A stretch of 64,000 bases of DNA, taken from NCBI GenBank assembly GCA_001899685.1, contig MKWG01000011.1, positions 334,938-398,937 on the forward strand. The letters run 5' to 3'. The DNA is from Sphingobacteriales bacterium 44-15. GTDB taxonomy: Bacteria; Bacteroidota; Bacteroidia; Chitinophagales; Chitinophagaceae. The position numbers and the translations under genes are program-made. Under the pieces are notes generated by a model. That model worked only from the letters and a program-made list of their open reading frames with translations. It made no database searches and was not told the DNA's origin. Shown here piece by piece: positions 34,471 through 44,826 of the stretch (positions are counted from its first letter, which is position 1; every line of letters starts with the position of its first letter).

Positions 34471-36846
34471 ATGACCATAAGACAGTTTACACGGGGGGCG
34501 CTGGTATGTTTGATAATGATGTTTGCTTCCTCCGGCTTTACACAGAACCTTGACCAGTTGCTTAAGGATGCAAAAAAAGCGGCTGCGGACGCAAAGAAAA
34601 GCACACCCGGTAACCGGAAAGACCAGAATGATGGACTGCCACCTGGTTATGACAATTCCTGGAGAATAAATATAAAGTATAGTGCAACGGAACAATCCCA
34701 TTACCATAGCACCTCAGGCGGTGACTGCCCTGTTACGAGAGACGGCTCATCCGGTTATTCCGTGCAGGCTGACCTATTCTCCGGCAGGAATGTTGGCTTC
34801 TCATCGGCAGATGAAGTAGATATATCGTCGTATGCGGCAACAGGTGACCGGTTTCAAAAGTTTTCTGATCCGCTAAATGGAAGTAATCATATCAACTGGC
34901 GGGTATATAACAGTTCAAGTTCCTGCGACAGCCATAGCTCCGGCCTGATGACCGGCAACGGGCAAGTGGATCCGGGTATATTTGAAATAACTTTTCGCTA
35001 TAATAAGCGCACTAAAGAAGGGACGCTTAACATAGAAGGTGGCGACTTCAACGCTCCTGTTAATCATATTTCTGCCGGCGGGGAAACTGTTCCTGCTCTT
35101 GACGCATCTACGATCAAAGAAAGCTCTATGGGGATGGGCGGGGCGTTCTGGGGATGCGCTGTTCGTAATATCGGGCTGAGTACTACACAGTCCCTGGCGG
35201 CTACCTGCCAGTTTCTTGGTGGAAAACTCGAGGTGACTGAAACTAAGAATGGATATGAAGCCGACTACACTGCTACAAAGGACTATACCAATAACGACGG
35301 TGAGAAAACAACCTGGTCCATCAATATATATATTTCCATTACCCGGGGCAATACTCCGGAATATGAGGCCGTCATTGAACCCTTTCCAATGCCGGGGTTA
35401 GCTCCCGATAATTATGATGACTGGATACCCCAGGGGCCGCCGGTAAATGCTGGCAACGCTCAAAATCCATTGAATAATAAGGGCAACACTATTGCATTTC
35501 ATGTACGCCTATTGGATAAAAAGAGCGGTAAAGATGTTACCGACATACATCCTTTCAGCGTAAAATATTTGCTGGAGCAGGTTTCAGACTATAAAGGGTA
35601 TTGCATGAATTTTCCCAAAAAGGAAGACGCCGACAGCAAACCAGACCTTCGATGGGATTCTTTATACTACCAAAACAGCACACACTATACAGAAAAAACG
35701 GGAACCTCTTTAACATCAAAAGACAAAGAAGGTGGTCAGTTAGATGCGGTGATCACCAGCTATGATTACGCCGCCTTCGGCGAGTTAAGAGCGCATGTGC
35801 ACCTTAATGATGATGATATTGACCTGGAAGCGCATCTTAAGGGCAGTCCTGACGAACTTGCCATTACCATACCTAAAGATGAAAACAGGAACAGGATTGC
35901 CGACAAATGGGAAAAAGATGTGGGTATGTATAATAAAACAAGCGATGCTGATTTTGACGAGGATGCTTATCCTAAAAATCAAAGGCGTAACGGCGACGGA
36001 TACACTCTCTTTGAAGAATACCGGGGCTTTAAGGTAGAAGACAACCTGGTACCACAGGGCGGTCACGAAACCTTTAAAAACGGACATCTTCGTATGGATC
36101 CCGGCTACAAGGATATTTTCATTTGGGATGAAGACGAATTATTCAGGCAATATTATGAACCCTACAATCCATCTGATCTGTGCTGGCATTATATTAATAA
36201 GGATGAAATGATCTTTACTGCCAGTAGTACAGACCCGGAAAACCGGTGGACAAACTTCAACAAAACGGACCATTTTTACGCTAAGCAGTATGCGGCAATA
36301 CTGAAAATACAACCTGCATATACAGTTTCTCATGACAATAAGATAATGTATGGCTCCTGTTATGCCGGTACGCCGTCCATTCAGTATTATGATACCCCGG
36401 GAACTTATACCGCAGATATATCGGTTGGTGACAATGCTTATGGGCTTGATCAATCCCTGAAAAAAACGAGCGTTATCTTAATTTATACTGGCAACATTGC
36501 TAAATCTTTCTCGTGGGCTGTTCAACAGTGGACACAATTTACCGTCAATCATGAGATAGGACACCTGATAGGCATCCGTCATCATTGGGGTAATGATAAT
36601 GGTGATAGTGAGGCGGATCTATTCAAAGGCGCTACAAACTGTACCATGCGTTATCCAAGCGACACCGAACAGCAGCATCACTCGGTAGCTGGCAAACCTT
36701 ACTACTGCCGTAAGAACGACGCATGGAAAGAAATAGTTAATACTCCTCCGGCTTCCGATAACCCAGGTAAGGCTGTTCCGTTAAAAACAATTACACATGC
36801 TTCCGATAACTGCTACGGGCAGATTGATGTTAAATCAGACCCGTGA
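34471..36846 (+). CDS. Large secreted protein with metzincin zinc motif
   Basis: A 791-residue exported protein (signal MTIRQFTRGALVCLIMMFAS). The first 600 residues are beta-rich with no family I recognise. Near the C-terminus is H694-E-I-G-H698-L-I-G701-I-R-H704, an exact HExxHxxGxxH zinc signature of metzincin proteases; a following Met-turn candidate is TMRYPS about 30 residues later. A calcium-loop-like stretch (DENRNRIADKWEKD, with DADFDEDAYP) lies around 470-495. A secreted protease or a surface adhesin with protease activity is likely. Fourth of the exported cluster, 129 bases after the previous gene. Confidence 0.7.
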   Translation: MTIRQFTRGALVCLIMMFASSGFTQNLDQLLKDAKKAAADAKKSTPGNRKDQNDGLPPGYDNSWRINIKYSATEQSHYHSTSGGDCPVTRDGSSGYSVQADLFSGRNVGFSSADEVDISSYAATGDRFQKFSDPLNGSNHINWRVYNSSSSCDSHSSGLMTGNGQVDPGIFEITFRYNKRTKEGTLNIEGGDFNAPVNHISAGGETVPALDASTIKESSMGMGGAFWGCAVRNIGLSTTQSLAATCQFLGGKLEVTETKNGYEADYTATKDYTNNDGEKTTWSINIYISITRGNTPEYEAVIEPFPMPGLAPDNYDDWIPQGPPVNAGNAQNPLNNKGNTIAFHVRLLDKKSGKDVTDIHPFSVKYLLEQVSDYKGYCMNFPKKEDADSKPDLRWDSLYYQNSTHYTEKTGTSLTSKDKEGGQLDAVITSYDYAAFGELRAHVHLNDDDIDLEAHLKGSPDELAITIPKDENRNRIADKWEKDVGMYNKTSDADFDEDAYPKNQRRNGDGYTLFEEYRGFKVEDNLVPQGGHETFKNGHLRMDPGYKDIFIWDEDELFRQYYEPYNPSDLCWHYINKDEMIFTASSTDPENRWTNFNKTDHFYAKQYAAILKIQPAYTVSHDNKIMYGSCYAGTPSIQYYDTPGTYTADISVGDNAYGLDQSLKKTSVILIYTGNIAKSFSWAVQQWTQFTVNHEIGHLIGIRHHWGNDNGDSEADLFKGATNCTMRYPSDTEQQHHSVAGKPYYCRKNDAWKEIVNTPPASDNPGKAVPLKTITHASDNCYGQIDVKSDP

Positions 36847-37418
36847 TCAGTATGTAAGACATCTTTACTTCTGTTGATCACAATATGCCGCGCTCTTCCT
36901 GTAATAAAATAAAAAAGGTCTTTGCATAGATATTTGGACAGGTGGTTCTCAGATGTTTTCCCGGCTGTATCTGTAAGAAGAGCACAGCTCCGCCCATTAC
37001 TGCCTGGCTTGCCATGGCAGGAGCTGCATATAACTATGCTTAATGCATTTCAGAGATCATTGGTCGGAATAAGCACGGACCGGAGATAAACATTTCGCAA
37101 AATGTTCATCTTTTAACGAGTACACTTATAAAGAAGGGAAAAACGGATAAGGTGTTTTGGGTAACCAGCATTCCTTTTGTAAAGACATTGTGAATGATGA
37201 ACCGTGTTAAGCTCTTAATGCCATATATGACGGGAAACGAGGAAAAAAGGTTGCATAAACAATTAAAAAGGGCAATGAGGTCAGGCAATGGTGAATGGGC
37301 AATGGTGAATGGGTGAAAAGATAAACGTCAAAAGTGAGAGGATAAACGTGAGAGATGAAAGCTTCACGTTTATCCTCTCACTTTTCATCTCTTATACCTT
37401 ACTCCTCTTTGCCCTCCC
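36847..37418. repeat. Intergenic space with a 22-bp perfect inverted repeat
   Basis: No gene is supported. At 37330-37351 and 37364-37385 lie two exact complementary arms of 22 bases (AAAGTGAGAGGATAAACG words), separated by 12 bases, the cleanest member of the GTGAGA family. Just before it are tandem GGTGAATGGGCAAT heptamer-like words (about 37288-37315). Upstream, 37110-37290 contains short coding-like fragments broken by stops in every frame, perhaps a decayed gene, but I cannot name it. Confidence 0.65.
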
Positions 37419-38156
37419 TCATGTATCCTTCTGTATAAAAGCATCGAAGCTACTGATGCCGGTCACTTTTTCTGTAGTGAAACCTTCGGCATAGGGAACA
37501 CCTATCATCTTGCCAAACATGGCCTGGCGGCCTATGATAGCATTCAGAAATTCCGGTGAGGAAATATAAGTTTGCGGCTCATCTTCGGTATAGGCTTCCG
37601 AGTAAAACTGGGAGGCGTATGCTTTAATGGATGCTAACTTCCTTTCAAATACAGGTGAAATATCGTATACAAAATCAGGGTTGTAGTACCTGTCCTGGAT
37701 ATAATGAAACACATATTTGGGGCGCCAGTGCGGCTGTATATTTCCATCCTCGTCGCTGGTCTCAATTTTTCTTAACCCGCTCAAAAAACAGGCATCCTTA
37801 ATAAGATGGCCGGCGCGGCCATGATCAGGATGTCGGTCATCCAGCGCATTTGCCAGCACGATCTCGGGCTGGTACTTTCTTATGGACTGGATCAGGCGAC
37901 GCTGGTGCGCTTCATCATTCTTAAAAAAGCCATCTGCCATCCCGAGATTCTCCCTGGCATCAAGTTGCATGATCTCTGCAGCTTTTGCAGCTTCTTCTTT
38001 TCTTATCTCTACGCTTCCTCTTGTTCCCAGCTCTCCGTAAGTAAGATCAACTACACCTGTTTTCTTGCCATTCAGCTTTTCCATCATCAAAACGCCTGCG
38101 CATCCCAGTTCTACATCATCAGGGTGCACCGCTATTGCCAGTAAATCCAGTTTCAT
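37419..38156 (-). CDS. bshB1: Bacillithiol biosynthesis deacetylase BshB1
   Basis: Zinc-dependent LmbE-family N-acetylglucosaminyl-malate deacetylase, the second step of bacillithiol synthesis. The start at 38156 (MKLDLLAIAVHPDDVELG) matches the family; the frame is open to 38225 but that would overlap prpB. Metal ligands: H and D in AVHPDD, and H in DRHPDHGRAGHL. Features LTYGELGTRGS and FYSEAYTEDEP are typical of BshB1. Length 245 residues. The promoter box lies only 5 bases before the start, so the mRNA is probably nearly leaderless. Confidence 0.93.
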   Translation of the reverse strand: MKLDLLAIAVHPDDVELGCAGVLMMEKLNGKKTGVVDLTYGELGTRGSVEIRKEEAAKAAEIMQLDARENLGMADGFFKNDEAHQRRLIQSIRKYQPEIVLANALDDRHPDHGRAGHLIKDACFLSGLRKIETSDEDGNIQPHWRPKYVFHYIQDRYYNPDFVYDISPVFERKLASIKAYASQFYSEAYTEDEPQTYISSPEFLNAIIGRQAMFGKMIGVPYAEGFTTEKVTGISSFDAFIQKDT

Positions 38157-38161
38157 GGGCG

Positions 38162-38169
38162 CAAAAGTA
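38162..38169 (-). promoter_or_regulatory. -7 box of bshB1
   Basis: On the minus strand TACTTTTG fits TAnnTTTG. It is 5 bases before the bshB1 start codon, implying a leaderless or nearly leaderless transcript. A good -33 element is not obvious. Confidence 0.5.
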
Positions 38170-38203
38170 TAAAATATACCAGTTATTAGGCTAAATTGCA
38201 CGC

Positions 38204-39103
38204 ATGACAGCAGGAAATACTTCATTGGTATCAGCCGGTAAACGTTTCAGGGAAGCGATGGCAGCAGAAGTGCCGCTGCAGGTGGTAGGAACTATCAATG
38301 CCAATCACGCTCTGCTTGCCACACAGGCCGGGTTCAAAGCTATTTATCTTTCCGGTGGAGGTGTGGCAGCGGGATCTCTTGGTATACCGGACCTGGGCAT
38401 TACCACACTTGAAGATGTATTGACGGATATATATCGTATTACTAACGTTACCGATACGCCGCTGCTTGTAGATGTGGACACCGGCTTCGGCCCTTCTGCT
38501 TTTAATGTGGCACGCACAGTAAAATCCCTGATCAAAGCCGGGGCAGGTGCATTGCATATTGAAGACCAGGTGGGCGCCAAACGCTGCGGTCACCGGCCGG
38601 GAAAAGAAATTGTGAGCAAAGAAGAAATGACAGACAGGATAAAAGCCGCCGCTGATGCCCGCACCGATCCTTTCTTTGTAATAGGCGCCCGCACTGATGC
38701 TCTGGCCGGTGAAGGACTGGATAAAGCACTGGAAAGAGCTGTGGCTTATAAAGAAGCCGGCGCTGATTTTATTTTTGCTGAAGCAGTGAAGGAGCTATGG
38801 CAATATCAAAAATTTGTTGATGCTGCAGGCATTCCGGTATTGGCCAATATAACTGAATTTGGGATGACGCCTTTATGGACAAAAGAAGAATTAAAAGAAG
38901 CCGGCGTTGGGCTGATCCTCTACCCGCTTTCCGCTTTCCGCGCCGCCAATAAAGCTGCGGAAACAGTTTTTAATACCATCCGTAAAGAGGGAACGCAAAA
39001 GAATATTACCGGCATGATGCAGACCCGCACCGAGCTGTACGACAGCATCGGCTATTATGCTTTTGAGAAAAAGCTGGATGACCTTTTTAAAATCAAAAAA
39101 TGA
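38204..39103 (+). CDS. prpB: Methylisocitrate lyase
   Basis: Splits 2-methylisocitrate into pyruvate and succinate in propionate breakdown. It belongs to the isocitrate lyase / PEP mutase superfamily: catalytic cysteine in [14 protein letters not shown], metal-binding DVDTGFG, and the ARTDA and EAVKE segments. The length of 299 residues is usual. It is 8 bases upstream of prpC; prpD is not next to them. Confidence 0.95.
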   Translation: MTAGNTSLVSAGKRFREAMAAEVPLQVVGTINANHALLATQAGFKAIYLSGGGVAAGSLGIPDLGITTLEDVLTDIYRITNVTDTPLLVDVDTGFGPSAFNVARTVKSLIKAGAGALHIEDQVGAKRCGHRPGKEIVSKEEMTDRIKAAADARTDPFFVIGARTDALAGEGLDKALERAVAYKEAGADFIFAEAVKELWQYQKFVDAAGIPVLANITEFGMTPLWTKEELKEAGVGLILYPLSAFRAANKAAETVFNTIRKEGTQKNITGMMQTRTELYDSIGYYAFEKKLDDLFKIKK

Positions 39104-39111
39104 TATGAGCT

Positions 39112-40269
39112 ATGAGCGAGCCTGCAAATACAGCAACTGCATTTAAACCCAAAAAAAGTGTAGCCCTTTCCGGCGTTGCTGCCGGCAATACAGCACTGTG
39201 CACCGTAGGTAAAAGCGGCAATGACCTTCACTATCGCGGCTACGATATTCTTGACCTTGCGGAAGGTGCATCGTTTGAAGAAGTAGCTTACCTGCTTATT
39301 CATGGGGTGTTGCCTGGCCAGGCAAAGCTGAATGCTTACAAAGCAAAATTACAATCACTTAGAGGGCTGCCTGCAGCAGCTAAAAAGGTATTGGAGCAAA
39401 TCCCGGCTTCCGCGCATCCCATGGATGTGCTGCGCACGTATACCTCGGTACTGGGAACGGTGAGCCCCGAAAAAGAAGATCATAATCCTGCCGGGGCAAG
39501 AGATATCGCAGACAAGCTCCTGGCCTCCTATGCCTCTGCCCTCCTCTACTGGTATCATTTTTCCCACAACGGCAAAAAGATTGAAACGGAGACTGATGAT
39601 GAAACCGTTGGTGCGCATTTTCTGCATTTACTACACGGGAAAAAAGTACCCGCTTCCTGGGAAAAAGCGATGCAGGTTTCGCTCAACCTGTATGCAGAGC
39701 ACGAGTTCAATGCTTCCACCTTTACCGCCCGCGTCATTGCAGGAACAGGTTCTGATATGTATTCTGCCGTAACAGGAGCTATAGGTGCATTGAGAGGACC
39801 AAAGCACGGCGGCGCCAATGAAGTGGCATTCGACATTCAAAGCCGCTATGGATCGGTTGCGGAGGCCCTGGCGGATATCAAAGCAAGGCTGGAGAAAAAA
39901 GAAGTCATTATTGGTTTCGGTCACCCGGTATATACTGTGTCCGACCCGAGGAATAAAGTGATCAAAGAAGTGGCACGCAGACTTTCAAAAGAAGCCGGAG
40001 ATACCCTTCTTTTTGATATTGCAGAAAACCTTGAAACACTGATGTGGAATGAAAAGAAAATGTTCCCCAACCTCGACTGGTTTTCCGCGGTTTCCTACCA
40101 TCTTATGGGTGTACCTACCTTATTTTTTACCCCACTTTTTGTGATCGCCCGTGTTACCGGCTGGAGTGCTCATGTTATTGAGCAACGCCAGGATGGAAAG
40201 ATCATCCGGCCAAGCGCTAATTATACCGGGCCGGAGAACAGGGAGTTCCTTCCTGTTGAAAAGAGGTGA
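39112..40269 (+). CDS. prpC: 2-methylcitrate synthase
   Basis: Condenses propionyl-CoA and oxaloacetate to 2-methylcitrate. A 385-residue citrate synthase-family protein with [15 protein letters not shown] (typical of methylcitrate synthases), catalytic histidines in [11 protein letters not shown] and GFGHPVYT, and a catalytic aspartate in FPNLDWFSA. Directly follows prpB. The 2-methylcitrate cycle would also need a methylcitrate dehydratase elsewhere. Confidence 0.94.
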   Translation: MSEPANTATAFKPKKSVALSGVAAGNTALCTVGKSGNDLHYRGYDILDLAEGASFEEVAYLLIHGVLPGQAKLNAYKAKLQSLRGLPAAAKKVLEQIPASAHPMDVLRTYTSVLGTVSPEKEDHNPAGARDIADKLLASYASALLYWYHFSHNGKKIETETDDETVGAHFLHLLHGKKVPASWEKAMQVSLNLYAEHEFNASTFTARVIAGTGSDMYSAVTGAIGALRGPKHGGANEVAFDIQSRYGSVAEALADIKARLEKKEVIIGFGHPVYTVSDPRNKVIKEVARRLSKEAGDTLLFDIAENLETLMWNEKKMFPNLDWFSAVSYHLMGVPTLFFTPLFVIARVTGWSAHVIEQRQDGKIIRPSANYTGPENREFLPVEKR

Positions 40270-40321
40270 TTTGAAATGTTGATAAGCTGGCTGGGCGTCT
40301 TTAACTAATAGCAGGCTTTTC

Positions 40322-40510
40322 GTGAAACTCCTTGAACCACGAAGGCACGGAGGCACAAAGGTTCACAAAGTTTTTTTCTTTGCGTCGCCGCTCCTCTGCG
40401 CCCGTTGCGTGAAACTCATTGAACCACAAAGGCACGGAGACATAAAGGTTCACAAAGGATTTTCTTTGCAGACTTTGCTTCCTTTGCAGGCTTTGTGTGA
40501 AATTCATTGC
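40322..40510. repeat. Tandem 87-bp repeat of GAACCACGAAGGCACGGAG type
   Basis: Two near-identical units starting at 40322 and 40409 each read GTGAAACTC, then a GAACCAC-AAGGCACGGAG word and GGTTCACAAAG. A third partial copy begins at about 40497 (GTGAAATTCATTG). This is a non-coding repeat of a kind often seen between genes in Bacteroidota. Minus-strand frames through it are artefacts. Confidence 0.75.
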
Positions 40511-40608
40511 TGCCGGCATGAAATTGCAGATGCAGAAATGTTTTCAAAAAATAATTTCCGACGCAACGTTTTTAGTTTTTAAATAGTCAGTCATTAAAAC
40601 ACGCTTGC

Positions 40609-41139
40609 ATGAAATCCAATTTGCTTTTGCTTACTTTACTGCTGATGGGAACATTATTTGTTTCGTGTAAAAAAGAGGATTTCAGGCATCAAAACGATTT
40701 TGAAAATAGTTTTCAAAAGTGGCTGGATTTTAAAGAAGCGTCTGATAATTCCTACCGCTACCGGATTGCCGGCGGCTCCTGGACTGGCACCGGCTGGGAA
40801 ACAATCATTACGGTAAGCAAAGGGAAAGTGGTACAAAGGTATTATAAATTCAGTTTCCCGGTTGGATGGACGGGTACTATTCCTGGTAATGATGAGACAG
40901 AATGGACGGAAAATGAAAGTGAGATCAATTCCCATGAACATACTGGAGCTGCAGGAGCGGTAACGTTGGATCAGGTTTATGAAGAGGCTCGTAATAACTG
41001 GCTGAGGAAAAGAAGTAATGCCGAAACATATTTTGAAGCAAAAAACAATGGTATCATTTCTTCGTGCGGATATGTGGAAGATGGTTGCCAGGACGACTGT
41101 TTTAATGGGATTACCATAACTTTTGTTGAGGCATTATAA
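40609..41139 (+). CDS. Hypothetical lipoprotein
   Basis: A 176-residue protein with a lipoprotein signal: MKSNLLLLTLLLMGTLFVSC, lipobox FVSC, then KKED. The mature protein has a beta-rich middle (RYRIAGGSWTGTGWETIITVS) and four cysteines at the C-terminus (SSCGYVEDGCQDDCF), probably disulphide bonded. No family was recognised. Confidence 0.75.
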   Translation: MKSNLLLLTLLLMGTLFVSCKKEDFRHQNDFENSFQKWLDFKEASDNSYRYRIAGGSWTGTGWETIITVSKGKVVQRYYKFSFPVGWTGTIPGNDETEWTENESEINSHEHTGAAGAVTLDQVYEEARNNWLRKRSNAETYFEAKNNGIISSCGYVEDGCQDDCFNGITITFVEAL

Positions 41140-41226
41140 TTTAAAGAGATGAGAAGACATTCTTTTCCTGTTCGGATTAAATGTGGTTCCTGGTAATAAA
41201 AGCAGCGTTATATATTATCAATGTAT

Positions 41227-43038
41227 TTAATCAAACTGGCTTATATATAGCTTATAATATTTCCCTTTCAATGCCAGCAGCTCCCGGTGTGTGCCCCGCT
41301 CAATAATTTTTCCCTGGTCAATCACACAGATAATGTCTGCATTGCAAATGGTTGACAAACGGTGTGCGATCACAAAACTTGTCCTGCCCTGCATCAGCCC
41401 GTCTATTCCCTGCTGGATAGCGATCTCTGTCCTGGTATCAATGGAACTGGTTGCCTCGTCCAGTATAAGAATAGGCGCATTGGCAACAGTGGCGCGGGCA
41501 ATGTTCAGCAATTGCCGTTGCCCCTGACTGAGATTAGCACCATCGCCGGTCAATACAGTTTGATATCCGTGTGGTAATTGTGTAATGAAACTATCTGCCG
41601 CCGCCAGCTTTGCGGCATTTATCACTTCTTCATCAGTGGCATCCAATCTCCCATAACGGATATTTTCCATTACGGTGCCGGTAAATAAATGCGTATCCTG
41701 GAATACAATGGACATTTCTTTGCGAAGGGTATCACGGTCGAGCCGGTATATGGAAGTGCCGTCTACATCAATATCGCCTGCGTCAATAGCATAAAACCTC
41801 GGCAAAAGATTAATGATAGTTGACTTACCCGCGCCCGTTTCTCCAACAAAAGCGATCTTCTGACCCGGCAATGCCTGTATGTTGATATCGGAAAGCACCT
41901 GCTTTTCCGGCACATAACTGAAATCAACATGCTCAAAAACAATATTGCCTTTTACCGGTTCGCTGACAGGTACAGGATTTTCCGTTTGACTTTCAGGCGT
42001 TGTCTCAATCACAGCGAATATGCGTTCTGCTCCCGCAAGCGCCGCCTGCAGGCTGTTGTACTGGCTGGAAATTTCATTCACCGGCCGGCCGAACTGCCGC
42101 GCATATTGCAGAAAAGCAGCCAGCCCGCCCAGGTCAAGTCCGCGGGTAATAGCCAGAATGCCTCCAACAATAGTAGTAAGCGCATAATTGATCGTGCTCA
42201 TATTCACCATCAGCGGCATCATCATGCCTGAATAAAATTGTGCTTTGCCCGCCTTGTCGCGAAGGTTTTCATTAAGCAGATCAAATTGTTCCATTGCCCG
42301 TTGCTCATGCCCGAATACCTGTACTACTTTTTGTCCTGCTATCATTTCTTCCACATAACCGTTGGTGTTTCCTATGGCAGCCTGGTTGGCTACAAAATAA
42401 AGCTTGCTTTTATTGATGATGGCTTTGGCCGCCCAAAGCATGGCAGGGATCATAATGAGCGAAACAACAGACAACAGCGGGCTGATGTATAACATCAGTA
42501 ATAATGTGCCTGTCAGTGTAATGCTGCTTACAATGATCTGCGTGATGCTGTTGTTCAATGCATCGCTCACTGTATCCATATCATTGGTAAAGCGGCTCAT
42601 CAGGTCGCCATGCTGGTGCGTATCGTAAAATTTTACCGGCAGGTGCTGCAATTTATCAAACAGCTCTTTTCTCAACTGCGCCACCGTTAACTGTGCCACT
42701 TTAATGGTAAGTCTGTTCTGCAGCATGATAAATAAGCTGCCCAGCACATACACGGCAAGCATTGCCAGGCATATTTTTAATAAGCCGCTAAGATCATGCT
42801 TCAGCACATAATCATTAATGGCAGGACGTACAAGATAGTTGCCGGCCAACGAGCCTGCTGTGCCCAATACCAGCGAAATGCCTACCAGCACCAGCAACCA
42901 CTTGTGTGAAGCATAGTACCGCAACAAACGCAACAAAGCCTGTGCGCCGTTTTGTGGCTTTTCTGTTTTGATCTGGCGGAATTTATTGCCCGGTATATTA
43001 GCGGGTATCGTTGCTTTATCGTTTGCTTTCATGCTCAT
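41227..43038 (-). CDS. ABC exporter subunit with active nucleotide site
   Basis: A 603-residue half-transporter: six transmembrane helices in about residues 40-340, then the ATPase domain. Walker A GETGAGKST, Walker B ILILDEATSSID with the catalytic glutamate, and the switch histidine in VIAHRLSTI. The signature motif is LSQGQ rather than LSGGQ. It overlaps the upstream subunit by four bases (ATGA), and the two form a heterodimer like TmrAB, LmrCD or BmrCD. Substrate (drug, lipid or peptide) unknown. Confidence 0.9.
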   Translation of the reverse strand: MSMKANDKATIPANIPGNKFRQIKTEKPQNGAQALLRLLRYYASHKWLLVLVGISLVLGTAGSLAGNYLVRPAINDYVLKHDLSGLLKICLAMLAVYVLGSLFIMLQNRLTIKVAQLTVAQLRKELFDKLQHLPVKFYDTHQHGDLMSRFTNDMDTVSDALNNSITQIIVSSITLTGTLLLMLYISPLLSVVSLIMIPAMLWAAKAIINKSKLYFVANQAAIGNTNGYVEEMIAGQKVVQVFGHEQRAMEQFDLLNENLRDKAGKAQFYSGMMMPLMVNMSTINYALTTIVGGILAITRGLDLGGLAAFLQYARQFGRPVNEISSQYNSLQAALAGAERIFAVIETTPESQTENPVPVSEPVKGNIVFEHVDFSYVPEKQVLSDINIQALPGQKIAFVGETGAGKSTIINLLPRFYAIDAGDIDVDGTSIYRLDRDTLRKEMSIVFQDTHLFTGTVMENIRYGRLDATDEEVINAAKLAAADSFITQLPHGYQTVLTGDGANLSQGQRQLLNIARATVANAPILILDEATSSIDTRTEIAIQQGIDGLMQGRTSFVIAHRLSTICNADIICVIDQGKIIERGTHRELLALKGKYYKLYISQFD

Positions 43039-44780
43039 ACCGTCTCTTCTTTATTCAGGTATTGCGACTGATAAATTTCCTGGTAAATGGCATTGTCGTT
43101 CAATAGTGATGCATGCTGACCCATACCGGCAACACGTCCTTCATCCAATACTATGATCTTATCGGCATGCTGCACGCTGCTGATGCGTTGCGCAATAATG
43201 AGCACTGTAGTATTGCTCAGGTATTTATCAAGTCCTTCGCGTATATTCCGGTCGGTAGTAATATCCAGGGCGCTGGTGCTGTCATCCAGTATCAGTATTG
43301 CAGGTTTTTTGAGCAGCGTGCGGGCTATACATATCCGTTGCTTTTGCCCGCCGGATAGATTTACACCTCCCTGGCCAAGCATGGTTTGATAACCATCGGG
43401 AAATGAACGGATAAAATCATCGGCGCTTGCAATCCGTGCCGCTTCGGTAATTTCCGCTTCGGAGGCGTTGGGATCGCCCCATTTCAGGTTGTCGTAAATA
43501 GTGCCGGAGAACAACTGGTTTTGCTGCAGCACAATACCGATGCTGCTGCGCAATTCCGCCAGTGTATAATCTTTTACATTCACTCCGTCAATGCATACGG
43601 CGCCACTGCTTACATCATATAAGCGGGGTATCAGTTGTACCAGGGTGCTTTTTCCAGAACCTGTTCCTCCAATGATGGCAACTGTTGACCCGGCTTCAAT
43701 ATCAAAGCTGATATGCTCCAGGTTGGCCTTTTCACTTCCGGCGCTGTAACGGAAGGAAACATGGTCAAAACGGATGCTGCCATGCTTTACTTTCAATCCT
43801 TTTTCTGCAGCGCCGGGTGTATTGGTGAGGGAAGATGCTTTCAGCAAAACTTCTTCAATACGGTCGCCGGAAGCAATGGCTCTTGACAGCATCATAAAGG
43901 TCATGGATAATATCATCAGCGCGATCAGTATCTGGGCGATATAACTGAGAAAGGACATCAGTCCTCCCAATGGCAATGAACCTGCCATTACTTTTTGCCC
44001 GCCAAACCATGTTACCGCCACCAGCGAGATACCCATGATCAATTGCATTACGGGCATGATCATAATTACAATCCCTGAGGCTTTTTCCGCAATGGTCATC
44101 AGGTCTGTATTTACTTTTTCAAACTTTTCTTTCTCAAAGTCCTGTCGTACAAACGCCTTTACTACCCGCACATTCAGCAGGTTTTCCTGAACGGTTGCAT
44201 TCAGCCTGTCGACCCTTTTTTGCATTTTAATAAAATAAGGAAGTCCTTTACGCAACAGTAAATAGATGCTGATGGCCAATACAGGGATAGAAAAAGCCAG
44301 CACTAAGGCCAGCTCTTTATTGATCATGATGGCGAACACCACGGCAAAGATCAGCATCAGCGGCGCCCGAAGTAACATGCGCAGGCTCATCATGAGCACC
44401 TGCTGTAATACGTTCGCGTCATTGGTGATGCGGGTAGTGAGCGATGCGGAACTGAAATAGTCTGTGTCGGCAAAGGAAAAGGTTTGTATTTTATAAAACA
44501 ATCCTCTTCTCAGGCTTGTAACAAAACCTACTGAAGCTGCTGAGGAATAGTAAATATTGCCAAGATTGGCTAATATGGCAACCAGTGCCAGACCGATCAT
44601 CGCCAACCCTGTTTTTAAAACATAATGAAGATCTTTATTCAATATCCCCCCGTCAACCACCGCAGACATCAGCCTGGGTTGTGATATTTCACACACTACA
44701 TCTATCAATACAAAAAGGGGTATAATAATAAAAGATCTTTTATACGGCTTAAGGTAAGGATAGAAGTTGCGTATGTTCAT
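43035..44780 (-). CDS. ABC exporter subunit with degenerate nucleotide site
   Basis: Start at 44780 (MNIRNFYPYLKPYKRS) fits the family. About 581 residues with six transmembrane helices then ATPase domain. Walker A GGTGSGKST and signature LSGGQKQR are canonical, but the catalytic glutamate is replaced by D in ILILDDSTSALD and the switch histidine by Q in IIAQRISSV. These are the marks of the degenerate site subunit in heterodimeric exporters, which regulates rather than hydrolyses. Upstream partner of the 603-residue subunit. Confidence 0.9.
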   Translation of the reverse strand: MNIRNFYPYLKPYKRSFIIIPLFVLIDVVCEISQPRLMSAVVDGGILNKDLHYVLKTGLAMIGLALVAILANLGNIYYSSAASVGFVTSLRRGLFYKIQTFSFADTDYFSSASLTTRITNDANVLQQVLMMSLRMLLRAPLMLIFAVVFAIMINKELALVLAFSIPVLAISIYLLLRKGLPYFIKMQKRVDRLNATVQENLLNVRVVKAFVRQDFEKEKFEKVNTDLMTIAEKASGIVIMIMPVMQLIMGISLVAVTWFGGQKVMAGSLPLGGLMSFLSYIAQILIALMILSMTFMMLSRAIASGDRIEEVLLKASSLTNTPGAAEKGLKVKHGSIRFDHVSFRYSAGSEKANLEHISFDIEAGSTVAIIGGTGSGKSTLVQLIPRLYDVSSGAVCIDGVNVKDYTLAELRSSIGIVLQQNQLFSGTIYDNLKWGDPNASEAEITEAARIASADDFIRSFPDGYQTMLGQGGVNLSGGQKQRICIARTLLKKPAILILDDSTSALDITTDRNIREGLDKYLSNTTVLIIAQRISSVQHADKIIVLDEGRVAGMGQHASLLNDNAIYQEIYQSQYLNKEETV

Positions 44781-44826
44781 GCAATAAAAATAGGTTTTAG
44801 TTCTCTGCCGCAAAAAATCAGAAGGT

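Noticed and set aside
37110-37290. Coding-like fragments downstream of the metzincin gene
   Set aside because: Every frame is interrupted by stops and no family is recognisable; noted as a possible decayed gene only.
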